15,655 nucleotides of DNA from Brevundimonas sp. UBA986 (GCA_002292165.1 DBBK01000089.1:1-15655); one strand, 5' to 3'; shown: positions 1-7,696, numbered from the stretch's first letter. Notes: a model not told the origin generated them from the letters alone. Program-made: numbers and translations.

Positions 1-50
1 GCAGCGGCGATCGCGACGGCCGCGAAGGCGCGCCGCGACGCCCGGCTCAC
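1..50 (-). CDS. N-terminus of an exported protein, cut by window start
   Basis: A GTG codon at 50-48 overlaps the TGA stop of the beta-mannosidase (49-47) as GTGA, and the frame stays open to the window edge. The 16 complete codons read MSRASRRAFAAVAIAA. This is a basic start with a twin-arginine-like SRRAF motif followed by an Ala/Val-rich hydrophobic stretch, as in a Tat or Sec signal peptide or a first membrane segment. The overlap suggests translational coupling as the third gene of the alpha/beta hydrolase to beta-mannosidase unit. The mature protein lies outside the window, so its function cannot be named. The call rests on only 50 bases; a chance open frame in GC-rich DNA remains possible. 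Confidence 0.5.
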   Translation of the reverse strand, partial: MSRASRRAFAAVAIAA

Positions 51-2569
51 GCCGCCGCTCCCGACGTCCGGTCGTTCCAGCAGCGCACCGCGATGTCGGA
101 AGGCGTCAGGTCGCTTGCGCCCGTGACCGTGATCGTTCGACGCTCGCCTGCCGCCATGTCGAAATAGCTGTCGCTGAACCTCAGATCGGCGCGGTCCGAG
201 ACCAGATGGACGAAGGCCAACCAGGTCTCCGCGGACAGATCCACGGCCAGCTCTCGCGGCCCGACCTGCCGGATCGCGACCTCCGGTCGGGCGCCCTTCG
301 TCAGCGGCAGGCTCTTGATCGGGGCGAACAGTTCGCGGTTCGCCGGGAACAGGTCCTCAGGCGAGTTCACCGTCAGGACCAGATCATCGGCCGCCGCGAC
401 CTCGCCGCGCCAGACGGGCGCGCCGGTGTTCGGTGCGACGGTGAAGTCCGTCTCGACCCGCCACTCCGACCGCCCGTCCAGATGCGACAGGGTGATCTCG
501 GCCTTGCCAGTCACGGGCTCCAGCCGGTCGTTGGCGATCCACAGCTCGGCGACGCCGTCCTCGATCCGGAACGAGGCCATGACCGGGGCGAAGGCGCGCC
601 GCACCGCGAACCAGCTCGCCTTCTGCACCCCGTCATAGTCGACGAGGCTCCAGCTCACGCAGGGCCAGCAGTCGTTGAACTGCCAGATCAGGGCGCCCGA
701 ACAATGCGGGGTGCGGCGGCGGAAATGCTCGATGCCGAACTTCAGCCCCTCGGCCTGACACCACTGGGTGAAGTCGACATAGTCCTCGATCGTCTTTGGC
801 AGACCCGTGACCGGGGACATCATCAGGTCGGCCTTGCGGGCCTCGTCCTTGATCCGCATCAGGAAGCCGGGGCTCTCCGGATCCAGATCGGCCGGGTTCA
901 TCCAGCGTCTGAGCGTAGCCAGCGCAGGCGCCGCCTGCAGCCCGAACTCCGACACGAAGCGGGACATGTCCTCGGCGTAGCGGAAGTACGAGACCGCTTC
1001 CGGCGTGGTTCCGAACTCGCCGATCATCTCGTCTTCGGGGATCGGCGGCACCCCGTGCCAGACGGTCCAGTCGTGGACGTCGCCGGCCGTCATGCCGTTC
1101 GGGTTGGAGCTGCCCCACGGACTGCCGGGGCGATAGAGGGCGTTCGGATCGAGCCGTCCCAGCACTTGGGGGATCAGCTCGTCATAGAGGGCGGTCCCGG
1201 ACAGCCGCACCGGATCGCCGCCCTTGTCGGTGTTGATCCGGTTCATCGCCTGGCTCTCGTTGTTGCCGCACCAGACGGCGAGACAGGCGTGGTGGCGCAG
1301 GCGGCGCACCTGCTCCTCGACCTCGATCTTCACCGAGGCGGCGAACTCGCCGTCCTCCGGATAGTGGGCGCAGGCGAACATGAAGTCCTGCCAGACCAGC
1401 AGCCCCTTGCGGTCGCACAGGTCGTAGAAGGCGTCCGGCTCATAGACCCCGCCACCCCAGACCCGGATCATATTCATGTTCGACGCGACCGCGTCGTCCA
1501 GCAGCCGGTCGTAGGGCTCCGACGCCAGGTCGCCGACGAAGGATGAGGCCGGGACCCAGCAGGCGCCCTTGATGAAGACGGGGCGCCCGTTCAGCACGAA
1601 GCGGAAGAAGGTCGTCCCCGGTTCGCCCGGGTCCGGAGACTCGTCCAGGGCGATCGTCCGGATGCCGACGGACTGCACGACCTCGTCCACCAGGCGGTCC
1701 CCGTCGGACAGGCGAACCGACAGGCCATAGAGGGGTTGTTCGCCCAGATCGGCGGTCCACCACAGGCGGGGCTTCTCGATCGTCAGGGCACCCGAGGCGT
1801 CGCCGGGCTGGCTCGTGCGATTGAAGACGAGGCCGCCGTCCGGATCGGTCAGCACGACCTCGATGACCAGAGCCTCGTCATGCGGCGCCTCGACCGTGAT
1901 ATGGATCCGCGCGGTCTCTTCCGAGACGCTCAGGGTGTCGAAGCGGACGCCGCCGAGGCGGGGACGGGCCCGGGTCTCGACACGGGCGGCCTGCCAGACG
2001 CCGACGGTCGGCAGGTCGGGGCCCCAGTCCCAGCCCCAGCCGAACTGGGCCTTGCGGATCTGGTTGCGCTTCGAGCGGCTGACCCGGTCAGTGAAGGCGG
2101 TCCAGACGGGCAGGGGACGGTCGACGACTGCGAGCGCCGGCGGATCGAAGCGAACGGCGACCATATGGGTCTCGCCCGGCGTGACGTGCGCGCCGATGTC
2201 GAAGGCGTAGCGCCGGAACATATTGTCGGTCCGACCCAGCAGTCGGCCGTCCAGATAGACGGAGGCGAAGGTGTCCAGGCCGTCGAAGACCAGTTCGGTC
2301 ACCGTGTCCGGCCCAAGAGCTTCGTCGGCGGCGGGGGCGACGAACGTCGTCCTTTGCCACCACTCCCGATCCCGTACCCAGGCGGCTTCGTCCTCGTTGC
2401 GGCCCTTGAACGGGTGCGCCAGCCGGCCGGCCGCGATCAGGGCCAGATAGGCGTCGCCGGGCACCGGGACGGGCATCCAGTCCTTGCCGCTGCTCTTGGC
2501 GCCGCCCTGGCCGGGGTCGAAGTCGAGCAGCTCCCAGCGGTCCAGCAGCACCGGAGCGCCCCCGCTCAT
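47..2569 (-). CDS. Beta-mannosidase-like glycoside hydrolase, family GH2
   Basis: This 840-residue protein is predicted to remove non-reducing terminal beta-D-mannose from mannooligosaccharides or glycan stubs. The N-terminal jelly-roll domain spans roughly residues 1-200 and carries the beta-mannosidase signature FGWGWDWGPDLP (176-187). An immunoglobulin-like domain follows to about 320, then the TIM barrel (about 325-660) and C-terminal beta domains. The expected acid/base Glu438 lies in WCGNNES and the expected nucleophile Glu541 in SEFG. Length is normal for the family. No signal peptide is seen, so it probably acts in the cytoplasm on imported oligosaccharides. The ATG at 2569 overlaps the hydrolase stop as ATGA, implying translational coupling, and its own stop overlaps the next start. 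Both catalytic acids are present, so activity is likely; exact substrate preference within GH2 is inferred. Confidence 0.93.
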   Translation of the reverse strand: MSGGAPVLLDRWELLDFDPGQGGAKSSGKDWMPVPVPGDAYLALIAAGRLAHPFKGRNEDEAAWVRDREWWQRTTFVAPAADEALGPDTVTELVFDGLDTFASVYLDGRLLGRTDNMFRRYAFDIGAHVTPGETHMVAVRFDPPALAVVDRPLPVWTAFTDRVSRSKRNQIRKAQFGWGWDWGPDLPTVGVWQAARVETRARPRLGGVRFDTLSVSEETARIHITVEAPHDEALVIEVVLTDPDGGLVFNRTSQPGDASGALTIEKPRLWWTADLGEQPLYGLSVRLSDGDRLVDEVVQSVGIRTIALDESPDPGEPGTTFFRFVLNGRPVFIKGACWVPASSFVGDLASEPYDRLLDDAVASNMNMIRVWGGGVYEPDAFYDLCDRKGLLVWQDFMFACAHYPEDGEFAASVKIEVEEQVRRLRHHACLAVWCGNNESQAMNRINTDKGGDPVRLSGTALYDELIPQVLGRLDPNALYRPGSPWGSSNPNGMTAGDVHDWTVWHGVPPIPEDEMIGEFGTTPEAVSYFRYAEDMSRFVSEFGLQAAPALATLRRWMNPADLDPESPGFLMRIKDEARKADLMMSPVTGLPKTIEDYVDFTQWCQAEGLKFGIEHFRRRTPHCSGALIWQFNDCWPCVSWSLVDYDGVQKASWFAVRRAFAPVMASFRIEDGVAELWIANDRLEPVTGKAEITLSHLDGRSEWRVETDFTVAPNTGAPVWRGEVAAADDLVLTVNSPEDLFPANRELFAPIKSLPLTKGARPEVAIRQVGPRELAVDLSAETWLAFVHLVSDRADLRFSDSYFDMAAGERRTITVTGASDLTPSDIAVRCWNDRTSGAAA

Positions 2570-3366
2570 CGGCTCTTCTCGACGTCCTGGATGAAGCGGT
2601 CGACCTCGGCGTTGGCGCGCTCGCCGGCGCCGACGAAGTAGTTGTGGCCAATGTCCTGGAAGGTGACGAGCCGGGCGTTGGGCAACATCTCCGACATCTT
2701 CTTTCCGGCCTCATAGGGGACGGCGAGATCCTGGGTGCCGTGCAGGACCAGCGCCGGGAGCTTCACCGCCGCGACCTCCTCCGGGGTGATGGAATAGTCG
2801 ATGATGGCGTGGCTCTGGGCGATGACGCCGGTCATGTTGAACGGGTCCTTGTCCAGCATCCCCTTGTCGCGGGCGATGGCGTCGTCGGGCGCCGCATCGC
2901 CGTAGCCGCCCTTGTATTTGGCCGGCTTGGCGAAGGCCTTGAGCAGGGGCAGGGCGCGATAGATCAGGCTGATCAACCACTTCGGACGCGGCGGGATGTC
3001 CGGCGTCTTGGCCATGGTGCAGCCGAGGATCAGCGACCGGCAACGCTCCGGATAGCGGGCGCCGAACTCCAGGGCGATGCCGCCGCCCATGGAGACGCCA
3101 TAGACGTGGGCGGTCTCGATTCCGGCGGCGTCCAGCACCTTCAGGGCGTCGGCCGCCATCTCGGAGACGGAGGTCTTGCGGCGCGTCCCGCTCTTGCCCG
3201 TGCCTTCATTGTCGAAGGAGACCAGTCGGTATTTGTCGCCGAACGCCTCATAGACCGGGTACCACATGGCCGAGGAATAGCGGTGCCCCATGATCAGCAG
3301 GATCGGCACGCCCTGGCCGCGCTCTTCCCAATGCAGCTTGATGCCGCCGTTCGAAATGAAGGGCAT
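2566..3366 (-). CDS. Alpha/beta hydrolase
   Basis: This 266-residue alpha/beta-hydrolase-fold protein probably cleaves an ester or lactone in the cytoplasm. The nucleophile elbow GVSMGG places Ser92. The likely acid is Asp213 (HGTQDLAVP) and the likely base His241 (DIGHNYF), giving a complete triad. MGHRYS (26-31) provides the usual oxyanion-hole turn. Length is typical. I chose ATG 3366-3364 because AGAAGGAAG lies just upstream and homologous proteins begin with this kind of short strand (MPFISNGGIKLHWEERG). The frame opens further upstream, but that stretch is Arg-rich, not family-like, and crosses the divergent promoter region. It is the first gene of a unit with the beta-mannosidase (4-base ATGA overlap). 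No transmembrane segment or signal is seen. The substrate is unknown; 3-oxoadipate-enol-lactonase-like or general esterase activity are both possible. Confidence 0.9.
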   Translation of the reverse strand: MPFISNGGIKLHWEERGQGVPILLIMGHRYSSAMWYPVYEAFGDKYRLVSFDNEGTGKSGTRRKTSVSEMAADALKVLDAAGIETAHVYGVSMGGGIALEFGARYPERCRSLILGCTMAKTPDIPPRPKWLISLIYRALPLLKAFAKPAKYKGGYGDAAPDDAIARDKGMLDKDPFNMTGVIAQSHAIIDYSITPEEVAAVKLPALVLHGTQDLAVPYEAGKKMSEMLPNARLVTFQDIGHNYFVGAGERANAEVDRFIQDVEKSR

Positions 3367-3438
3367 TCGATCTTCCTTCTCTGCCGCCAAAAGGCGTTCG
3401 CGTTTCCGGTGGCGATCTGACGTCGCCTGAAGCCATGC

Positions 3439-3514
3439 ATCCCACCGAAAGGCGGCCTCGTCAATCTTCACTCGCGATTGAATGAAAGTTGACCGGCCTC
3501 GATTTCGATGGAAC
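3439..3514. promoter_or_regulatory. Mirrored divergent promoter/operator dyad
   Basis: Between the divergent hydrolase and thiolase genes, both strands carry TTGAC, nine bases, TTTCG, one purine, TGG. The plus copy has TTGAC at 3489-3493 and TTTCG at 3503-3507. The minus copy has TTGAC at 3464-3460 and TTTCG at 3450-3446. Aligned as 32-base arms (3483-3514 and 3470-3439), 20 positions match. TTGAC resembles a -35 element on each side. The hexamers 17 bases later (AACATC on plus, GATGCA on minus) are poor -10 matches. Promoter function is inference; the dyad itself is visible. Confidence 0.45.
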
Positions 3515-3577
3515 ATCTTACGCCATGGCGACGCCAGATCGCCGAGGAAACCGCACCTCCCGAAAGGCTTCAGCTCC

Positions 3578-4759
3578 ATGGCTCGCACCCTGATCGCCGG
3601 CGTCGGCATGATCCCCTTCGCCAAGCCCGGCCAGAGCGCCGACTGGGACGTCATGGCCGAGCAGGCCATCCGCCTCGCCCTCACCGATGCCGGCGTCGGC
3701 TATGAACAGATCCAGCAGGCCTATGCGGGCTATGTCTACGCCGACTCGACCGCCGGACAGTCGGCCCTCTACCGCGTTGGCTGCACCGGCATTCCGATCG
3801 TCAACGTCAACAACAACTGCTCGACCGGCTCCAGCGCCCTGTTCCTGGCGCGGCAGATGATCGAGGCGGGCGCCGCCGACTGCGTCCTGGCCTTCGGCTT
3901 CGAACAGATGTTGCCCGGCGCGCTCGGCGCCGTCTTCACCGACCGCAAGCGGACACTGGATCATCACCTGACCGTGCAGGAGCGCATCCTCGGTCAGGAC
4001 GACACATCGCCGCTCGTCGCCCAGCAGTTCGGCGGCGCCGGCCTCGACTATCAGCAGCGCCATGGCGCCCCGGACGAGGTCTTCGGCATGATCTCGGTCA
4101 AGGCGCGCCGCCACGCCGCCAACAACCCCATGGCCCTGTTCCGCGATCCGATCTCTCTGGAGGAGGTGATGGGGTCGAAACATCTCTACGGCCCCCTGAC
4201 CCGCTATCAGGCCTGTCCGCCGACCTGCGGCGCGGCGGCGGCGGTGCTGGTCTCACCGGCCTTCGCGGCGAAGCACGGTCTGAAGGCGGAGGTCGCCATC
4301 CTCGGCCAGGCCATGACCACCGACTATGCCGAGACCTTCACCGGCCGGTCGATGATGAGCATTGTCGGATACGAGATGACCCGCGAGGCCGCACGGTCCG
4401 TCTACGAACAGGCCGGCGTCGGCCCCGACGACATCCAGGCCGTCGAACTGCACGACTGTTTCACCGCCAATGAGCTGATCAGCTACGAGGGTCTGGGCCT
4501 CTGCGAAGAGGGCGGGGCCGAGCGTTACATCCGAGACGGCCAGAACACCTACGGCGGCCGCCACGTTGTGAACCCGTCGGGCGGCCTGCTGTCCAAGGGC
4601 CATCCGCTCGGCGCGACCGGTCTGGCCCAGTGCTATGAGCTGACGCAGCAGCTGCGCGGGACGGCCGACCGGCGTCAGGTCGAGAGCGTGCGCCACGCCC
4701 TGCAGCACAATCTGGGCCTCGGCGGCGCCTGCGTCGTCACCCTCTACGGGCGCGCCTAG
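3578..4759 (+). CDS. SCP-x-like thiolase (acetyl-CoA acyltransferase family)
   Basis: This 393-residue thiolase is of the sterol-carrier/lipid-transfer-protein type. It would cleave 3-ketoacyl-CoA with CoA, or run in the condensing direction. The acyl-accepting Cys81 sits in NNNCSTGSSA, HDCF (292-295) is the family's characteristic motif, His342 is in GHPLGATG, and the second catalytic Cys385 is in GLGGACV, so all active-site elements are present. I chose the ATG at 3578 (MARTLIAGVG) because homologous thiolases start here. The frame extends upstream to 3482, but those 32 codons overlap the promoter dyad. GAAAGG at 3562-3567 may act as a ribosome binding site with rather long spacing. The gene stands alone on the plus strand. 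SCP-x thiolases often work with a DUF35/OB-fold partner; none is visible here. The true acyl substrate is unknown. Confidence 0.9.
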   Translation: MARTLIAGVGMIPFAKPGQSADWDVMAEQAIRLALTDAGVGYEQIQQAYAGYVYADSTAGQSALYRVGCTGIPIVNVNNNCSTGSSALFLARQMIEAGAADCVLAFGFEQMLPGALGAVFTDRKRTLDHHLTVQERILGQDDTSPLVAQQFGGAGLDYQQRHGAPDEVFGMISVKARRHAANNPMALFRDPISLEEVMGSKHLYGPLTRYQACPPTCGAAAAVLVSPAFAAKHGLKAEVAILGQAMTTDYAETFTGRSMMSIVGYEMTREAARSVYEQAGVGPDDIQAVELHDCFTANELISYEGLGLCEEGGAERYIRDGQNTYGGRHVVNPSGGLLSKGHPLGATGLAQCYELTQQLRGTADRRQVESVRHALQHNLGLGGACVVTLYGRA

Positions 4760-4775
4760 AACACTGGCCTAGGCG
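4753..4775. terminator. Small hairpin holding both convergent stop codons
   Basis: CGCCTAG (4753-4759) and CTAGGCG (4769-4775) form a perfect 7-base inverted repeat around nine bases. Both TAG stops, of the thiolase on plus and the M28-like gene on minus, lie inside the arms, because both genes end in GCC TAG. There is no T-tract, so termination activity is doubtful. It is the only structure in the 9-base gap. Confidence 0.25.
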
Positions 4776-6109
4776 GCGATCACCGCCAGCAGCAGGCGGC
4801 GGAAACCTTCGGCGGCCGCCACCGTCGCGGGGATATGCAGGCAGCGCGCGTCGTCTTCCTCGACGTGGTGATAGCGGTGAATGCCGAAGGTTCCGGCGGC
4901 GGGGGCGTAGCCGGCCTTGATCACCTCATCCAGCTCGCCCGCCGACAGGACGGCGCTGGACACCGGCGACTCGTAACCGAGCTGACCCGCGAACACGCTC
5001 TGGGCCACCGGGACCAGATCCGGCGAGATCGACAGTACCCGCTGGGCGTCGGCATTGGGCAGGGGGGTGAGCACGCCGGGCAGTTCGCGCCAGTCCCGCG
5101 CCGCGACATTGGCCCCGAGGTGCAGCCAGAAGCGGGTCGCCTCGACCGGCGGCGCGATGGCCTTCATCGCCTCGGCCGCGCCCAGATATTCGTACTCGTG
5201 CCCGGTGTTGCAGATCAGGGCGAGGTTGTAGTCGGGCAGGGCCGCCGGAGCCCAGCGGGCGATGTCCAGCCAGGCCGCGATGCCGCCGCCGCGCTCGGCC
5301 GCGCAGCCGAACCAGCCCGAGCGCGGGGTCGAGACCGCGATCCACGTCGCCTTGCCCCGATCCATCCGGCCTACGAAGTTGAAGGCGTCACGGCGGCCGC
5401 CCTGGCCGTCCAGAACCAGCTTCGCGTCCTTGCGTTCGAAGGCAGCGGCGAGGAAGGGCTGGGCCTTTTCGGGCGCCAGCAGGGCGACGGGGCCGGGGAA
5501 CATCGGCTGGCGGCCGTCGGCGTTCAGGGCGATGACCTTGCCGGTCGGGCCGTTGGTGATGGCGACCACTGCCCTGGCGCCCGCCGCGAAGGCCGCGTCG
5601 ATGGGGCCGCGCACGGGCCGGGGCAGGGCCGAGGACCAGCGGGCGAAGGGCAGGTCGACCAGGGCGATCGCGCCCTGAAGCGAGCCGGTGAAATGGCCGG
5701 CGACGTCGACGCGCACGAGCGGTCCCGTGACGCCGTCGGGGCCGGTCGGGGTCACGATCGGCTGCGGATAGACGGGGACCGTCGCCCCCTCCAGTGTCAG
5801 TTCGGCCTTCGAGGCTTCAAAGAAGGGGGCCTGGAAGGTCTGGCGTTCGACGGCGTATCCGGCGGTCTCGATCTCGCCCGCCAGCCAGTCGCCGCAGGCC
5901 ATGTCGCCGGGCCCGCCCGCGCGCTTGTTTCCGAAGCCGACGTATTTCTGCAGGTCCGCCTCGATGCTCGTGGAGTCGGGACCGGGCGTCTGAGGCGTGG
6001 CGTCGCCGGACGCGGGTGCAGCGGTAGCGCAGGAAGCCGTCATGGCCGCGCCGCCCACCGCAGCGAGGGCGCCGGCGCCGAGGAAGGTTCGTCTGGAAGC
6101 ATCGATCAT
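4769..6109 (-). CDS. Exported M28-like (PA-domain) protein with altered metal site
   Basis: This 446-residue protein starts with a Tat-type signal (SRRTFLG, residues 5-11, then an Ala/Gly-rich core). Cys27 could be lipidated, but TASC is a poor lipobox. The layout resembles M28 zinc peptidases: an N-terminal part, a PA-like insert at about 125-235, then the peptidase-type half. The usual ligands seem replaced. The H-x-D position reads STPRSGWF (260-267), the bridging Asp region reads CAAERGGG (269-276), the catalytic EE motif reads GHEYEYLG (303-310), and the fourth ligand region reads LHLGAN (329-334). A late His cluster (411, 414, 415) remains. Catalysis may therefore differ or be lost; alignment is by eye. 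I chose ATG 6109 because it opens directly on the Tat signal; the upstream extension overlaps the MFS gene. It lies 46 bases after the MFS gene, probably in one operon. Confidence 0.65.
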   Translation of the reverse strand: MIDASRRTFLGAGALAAVGGAAMTASCATAAPASGDATPQTPGPDSTSIEADLQKYVGFGNKRAGGPGDMACGDWLAGEIETAGYAVERQTFQAPFFEASKAELTLEGATVPVYPQPIVTPTGPDGVTGPLVRVDVAGHFTGSLQGAIALVDLPFARWSSALPRPVRGPIDAAFAAGARAVVAITNGPTGKVIALNADGRQPMFPGPVALLAPEKAQPFLAAAFERKDAKLVLDGQGGRRDAFNFVGRMDRGKATWIAVSTPRSGWFGCAAERGGGIAAWLDIARWAPAALPDYNLALICNTGHEYEYLGAAEAMKAIAPPVEATRFWLHLGANVAARDWRELPGVLTPLPNADAQRVLSISPDLVPVAQSVFAGQLGYESPVSSAVLSAGELDEVIKAGYAPAAGTFGIHRYHHVEEDDARCLHIPATVAAAEGFRRLLLAVIAA

Positions 6110-6155
6110 CGCGGTCGCTTTCGTCGATCTGGAACGCACAGTGTCGGGGCCGGGA

Positions 6156-7454
6156 TCAGCCGACCAGCCCCTTTTTCGCCCGCCCGCCGAGGAACAGGAC
6201 GCTGACGAAGGACAGGGCGCACATGGCCGCCAGATAGACGGCGATGGGAAGGCTGGTCTGATAACGGGCGAACAGGGCGGTGGCGATGATCGGCGCCAGA
6301 CCACCGCCCACGACCGCGCCGACCTGATAGCCCAGAGAGGCGCCGGAGTAGCGCACCGACTTGGGGAACAGCTCGGCGAACAGGGCGGCTTGTGGCCCGT
6401 ACATCATGCTGACGAAGGTCAGCTGCACGGTGATAGCCGCGAAGATGAGCAGGGGCTCTTTCGTCTCGATCAGGGGGAAGACGGCGAAGGCCCAGACGCC
6501 CGACAGGAAGGCGCCCCACAGGAAGACGCCCAGCCGCCCGAACCGGTCTGACGCCGCGCCGCAGAGCATCAGGATCGGGATCATCAACGCGCTGCCGGCG
6601 AGCACCGAGAACAGCAGGACGTCGCGGTCGATCTTCAGCGTCGTCGAGCCATAGGCGATGGCGTAGGTGATGGCGATGTAGAAGCAGACGTTGTTGGCCA
6701 CGAAGGCGCCGCCGGCCAGCAGCACCGTCCGCCAGTGACCGAAGATCACCTCCAGCAGCGGCGAGCGACGGCGCTCGGCGGGCCCGGCGTCCGCGGGTTT
6801 CTCCGCTTCGGGCTCCCGAATGCTCAGGTGGATGATCAGGCCGATCAGGATCAGGCCGACGCTGAGCACGAAGCCGATGCGCCAGCCCCAGGTCAGGAAG
6901 GCGTCGTTCGGGGTCAGGGCGCTGACGATCAGGAAGACGGTATTGGCCAGGACCACGCCCAGCGGCACCCCGATCTGGACGAAGCTGCCGTAGAAGCCGC
7001 GCTTGCCGGCCGGGGCGCTTTCGATGGCCAGCAGGGCCGCGCCGCCCCACTGACCGCCGACCGCCAGTCCCTGCAGGAAGCGAAGGGCCACGAGGGCGAG
7101 CGGCGCCAAAACGCCTGCGGTCGCATAGCCGGGCAGCAGGCCGATGATCGTCGTCGACAGCCCCATCAGCAGCATGGCCACCACCAGGGCCTGTTTGCGC
7201 CCATGGGTGTCGCCGTAGTGGCCGAACAGCATCCCGCCCAGAGGCCGCGCCACGAATCCCACCGCGAAGGTGCTGAAGGAGGCGATTTGGGCCACGAACG
7301 GCGGCAGGTCGGCGGGGAAGAACAGGTGCGGGAACACCAGAGCCGCGGCAGTGCCGTAGATGAAGAAGTCGTACCACTCCACCGCGGCGCCCGCCGAAGC
7401 CATGATCGCGACCTTCAGGCCGGGCTTTTGGGCGGATTTCTCCGTGCCAGACAT
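6156..7454 (-). CDS. MFS transporter, metabolite:H+ symporter (MHS) type
   Basis: This 432-residue inner-membrane carrier probably imports an organic acid or related small molecule with protons. Hallmarks of the MHS group (KgtP, ShiA, ProP relatives) are visible: EWYDFFIYG (26-34) in helix 1, loop 2-3 motif GHYGDTHGRK (78-87), and RFLQGLAVGGQWGGA (125-139) in helix 4. About twelve hydrophobic segments can be traced, with a charged central loop (about 212-232, rich in Glu, Lys and Arg). The ATG at 7454 has GGAG eight bases upstream. It is the first gene of a two-gene unit with the M28-like protein, so uptake and a periplasmic processing step may be coupled. Upstream lies an operator-like TTGT-N3-ACAA repeat next to a -35-like hexamer. 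The substrate cannot be deduced. Confidence 0.92.
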   Translation of the reverse strand: MSGTEKSAQKPGLKVAIMASAGAAVEWYDFFIYGTAAALVFPHLFFPADLPPFVAQIASFSTFAVGFVARPLGGMLFGHYGDTHGRKQALVVAMLLMGLSTTIIGLLPGYATAGVLAPLALVALRFLQGLAVGGQWGGAALLAIESAPAGKRGFYGSFVQIGVPLGVVLANTVFLIVSALTPNDAFLTWGWRIGFVLSVGLILIGLIIHLSIREPEAEKPADAGPAERRRSPLLEVIFGHWRTVLLAGGAFVANNVCFYIAITYAIAYGSTTLKIDRDVLLFSVLAGSALMIPILMLCGAASDRFGRLGVFLWGAFLSGVWAFAVFPLIETKEPLLIFAAITVQLTFVSMMYGPQAALFAELFPKSVRYSGASLGYQVGAVVGGGLAPIIATALFARYQTSLPIAVYLAAMCALSFVSVLFLGGRAKKGLVG

Positions 7455-7505
7455 CGCTTTCTCCGGGTTTCCTCGGGCGTTCTGACGACGCCTTCCGTCC
7501 CTGGA

Positions 7506-7534
7506 CTTTCAGCCGGGTCGCACGGGAGTGTCAA
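7506..7534 (-). promoter_or_regulatory. Predicted promoter of MFS/M28-like unit
   Basis: On the minus strand TTGACA (7534-7529) matches the -35 consensus exactly. Seventeen bases later comes TGAAAG (7511-7506), a weak -10 with three of six matches. The ATG of the MFS gene is about 50 bases further on. The -35 lies four bases downstream of the operator-like repeat at 7539-7549. Only the -35 is strong; the -10 assignment is tentative. Confidence 0.4.
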
Positions 7535-7536
7535 TC

Positions 7537-7549
7537 GATTGTACAACAA
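7537..7549. promoter_or_regulatory. GntR/FadR-type operator, site 1
   Basis: TTGT-ACA-ACAA (7539-7549), preceded by GA at 7537-7538, is an inverted repeat fitting TNGTNNNACNA, the general operator form reported for FadR-subfamily GntR regulators. Read on the minus strand it is TTGTTGTACAATC, which differs from site 2 at one of thirteen positions. It sits four bases upstream of the predicted -35 of the MFS gene. The regulator is not encoded in the window. Confidence 0.55.
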
Positions 7550-7575
7550 AACAAAGATTATTGTCCGATGTGTAG

Positions 7576-7590
7576 GATAGAAAATCTATC
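7576..7590. promoter_or_regulatory. Perfect 6-3-6 palindrome, unknown binding site
   Basis: GATAGA-AAA-TCTATC is a perfect inverted repeat in the AT-rich centre of the divergent region. It has the same 6-3-6 geometry as the extended site 2 but a different sequence, so it may serve another regulator. An AT-rich stretch of this size could also hold such a palindrome by chance. Confidence 0.35.
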
Positions 7591-7681
7591 ACTTATGCCA
7601 AAAATGCCCTTTTCTTTCGGCTTTTCTCAATAGCTGAGCTGCAAGCGTCGGCGCGGAAATGTCGTAACGCAACAAAAGAAG

Positions 7682-7696
7682 GATTGTCGTACAATC
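7682..7696. promoter_or_regulatory. GntR/FadR-type operator, site 2
   Basis: GATTGT-CGT-ACAATC is a perfect 6-3-6 inverted repeat. Its core TTGTCGTACAA (7684-7694) is identical to site 3, four kilobases away. It lies two bases from TTGACA, placing it where a regulator could block or assist RNA polymerase at the TonB receptor promoter. It fits the FadR-subfamily operator form TNGTNNNACNA. Confidence 0.65.

Noticed and set aside
206..1546. A 446-codon plus-strand open frame opposite the beta-mannosidase
   Set aside because: The mannosidase has both catalytic residues and family signatures in the other frame; this is an antisense shadow.
3367..3684. An N-terminal extension of the alpha/beta hydrolase frame
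   Set aside because: The extra 106 codons are Arg-rich, not family-like, cross the promoter dyad and enter the thiolase gene antisense. The internal ATG has a good ribosome binding site.
4835..6205. A 456-codon plus-strand open frame opposite the M28-like gene
   Set aside because: The translation is Arg/Gly/Ala-rich without motifs, while the minus-strand frame starts with a Tat signal and has a recognisable fold layout.
7568..7633. A 21-codon frame in the AT-rich divergent region
   Set aside because: There is no ribosome binding site, it overlaps the GATAGA palindrome and lies upstream of the predicted receptor promoter.
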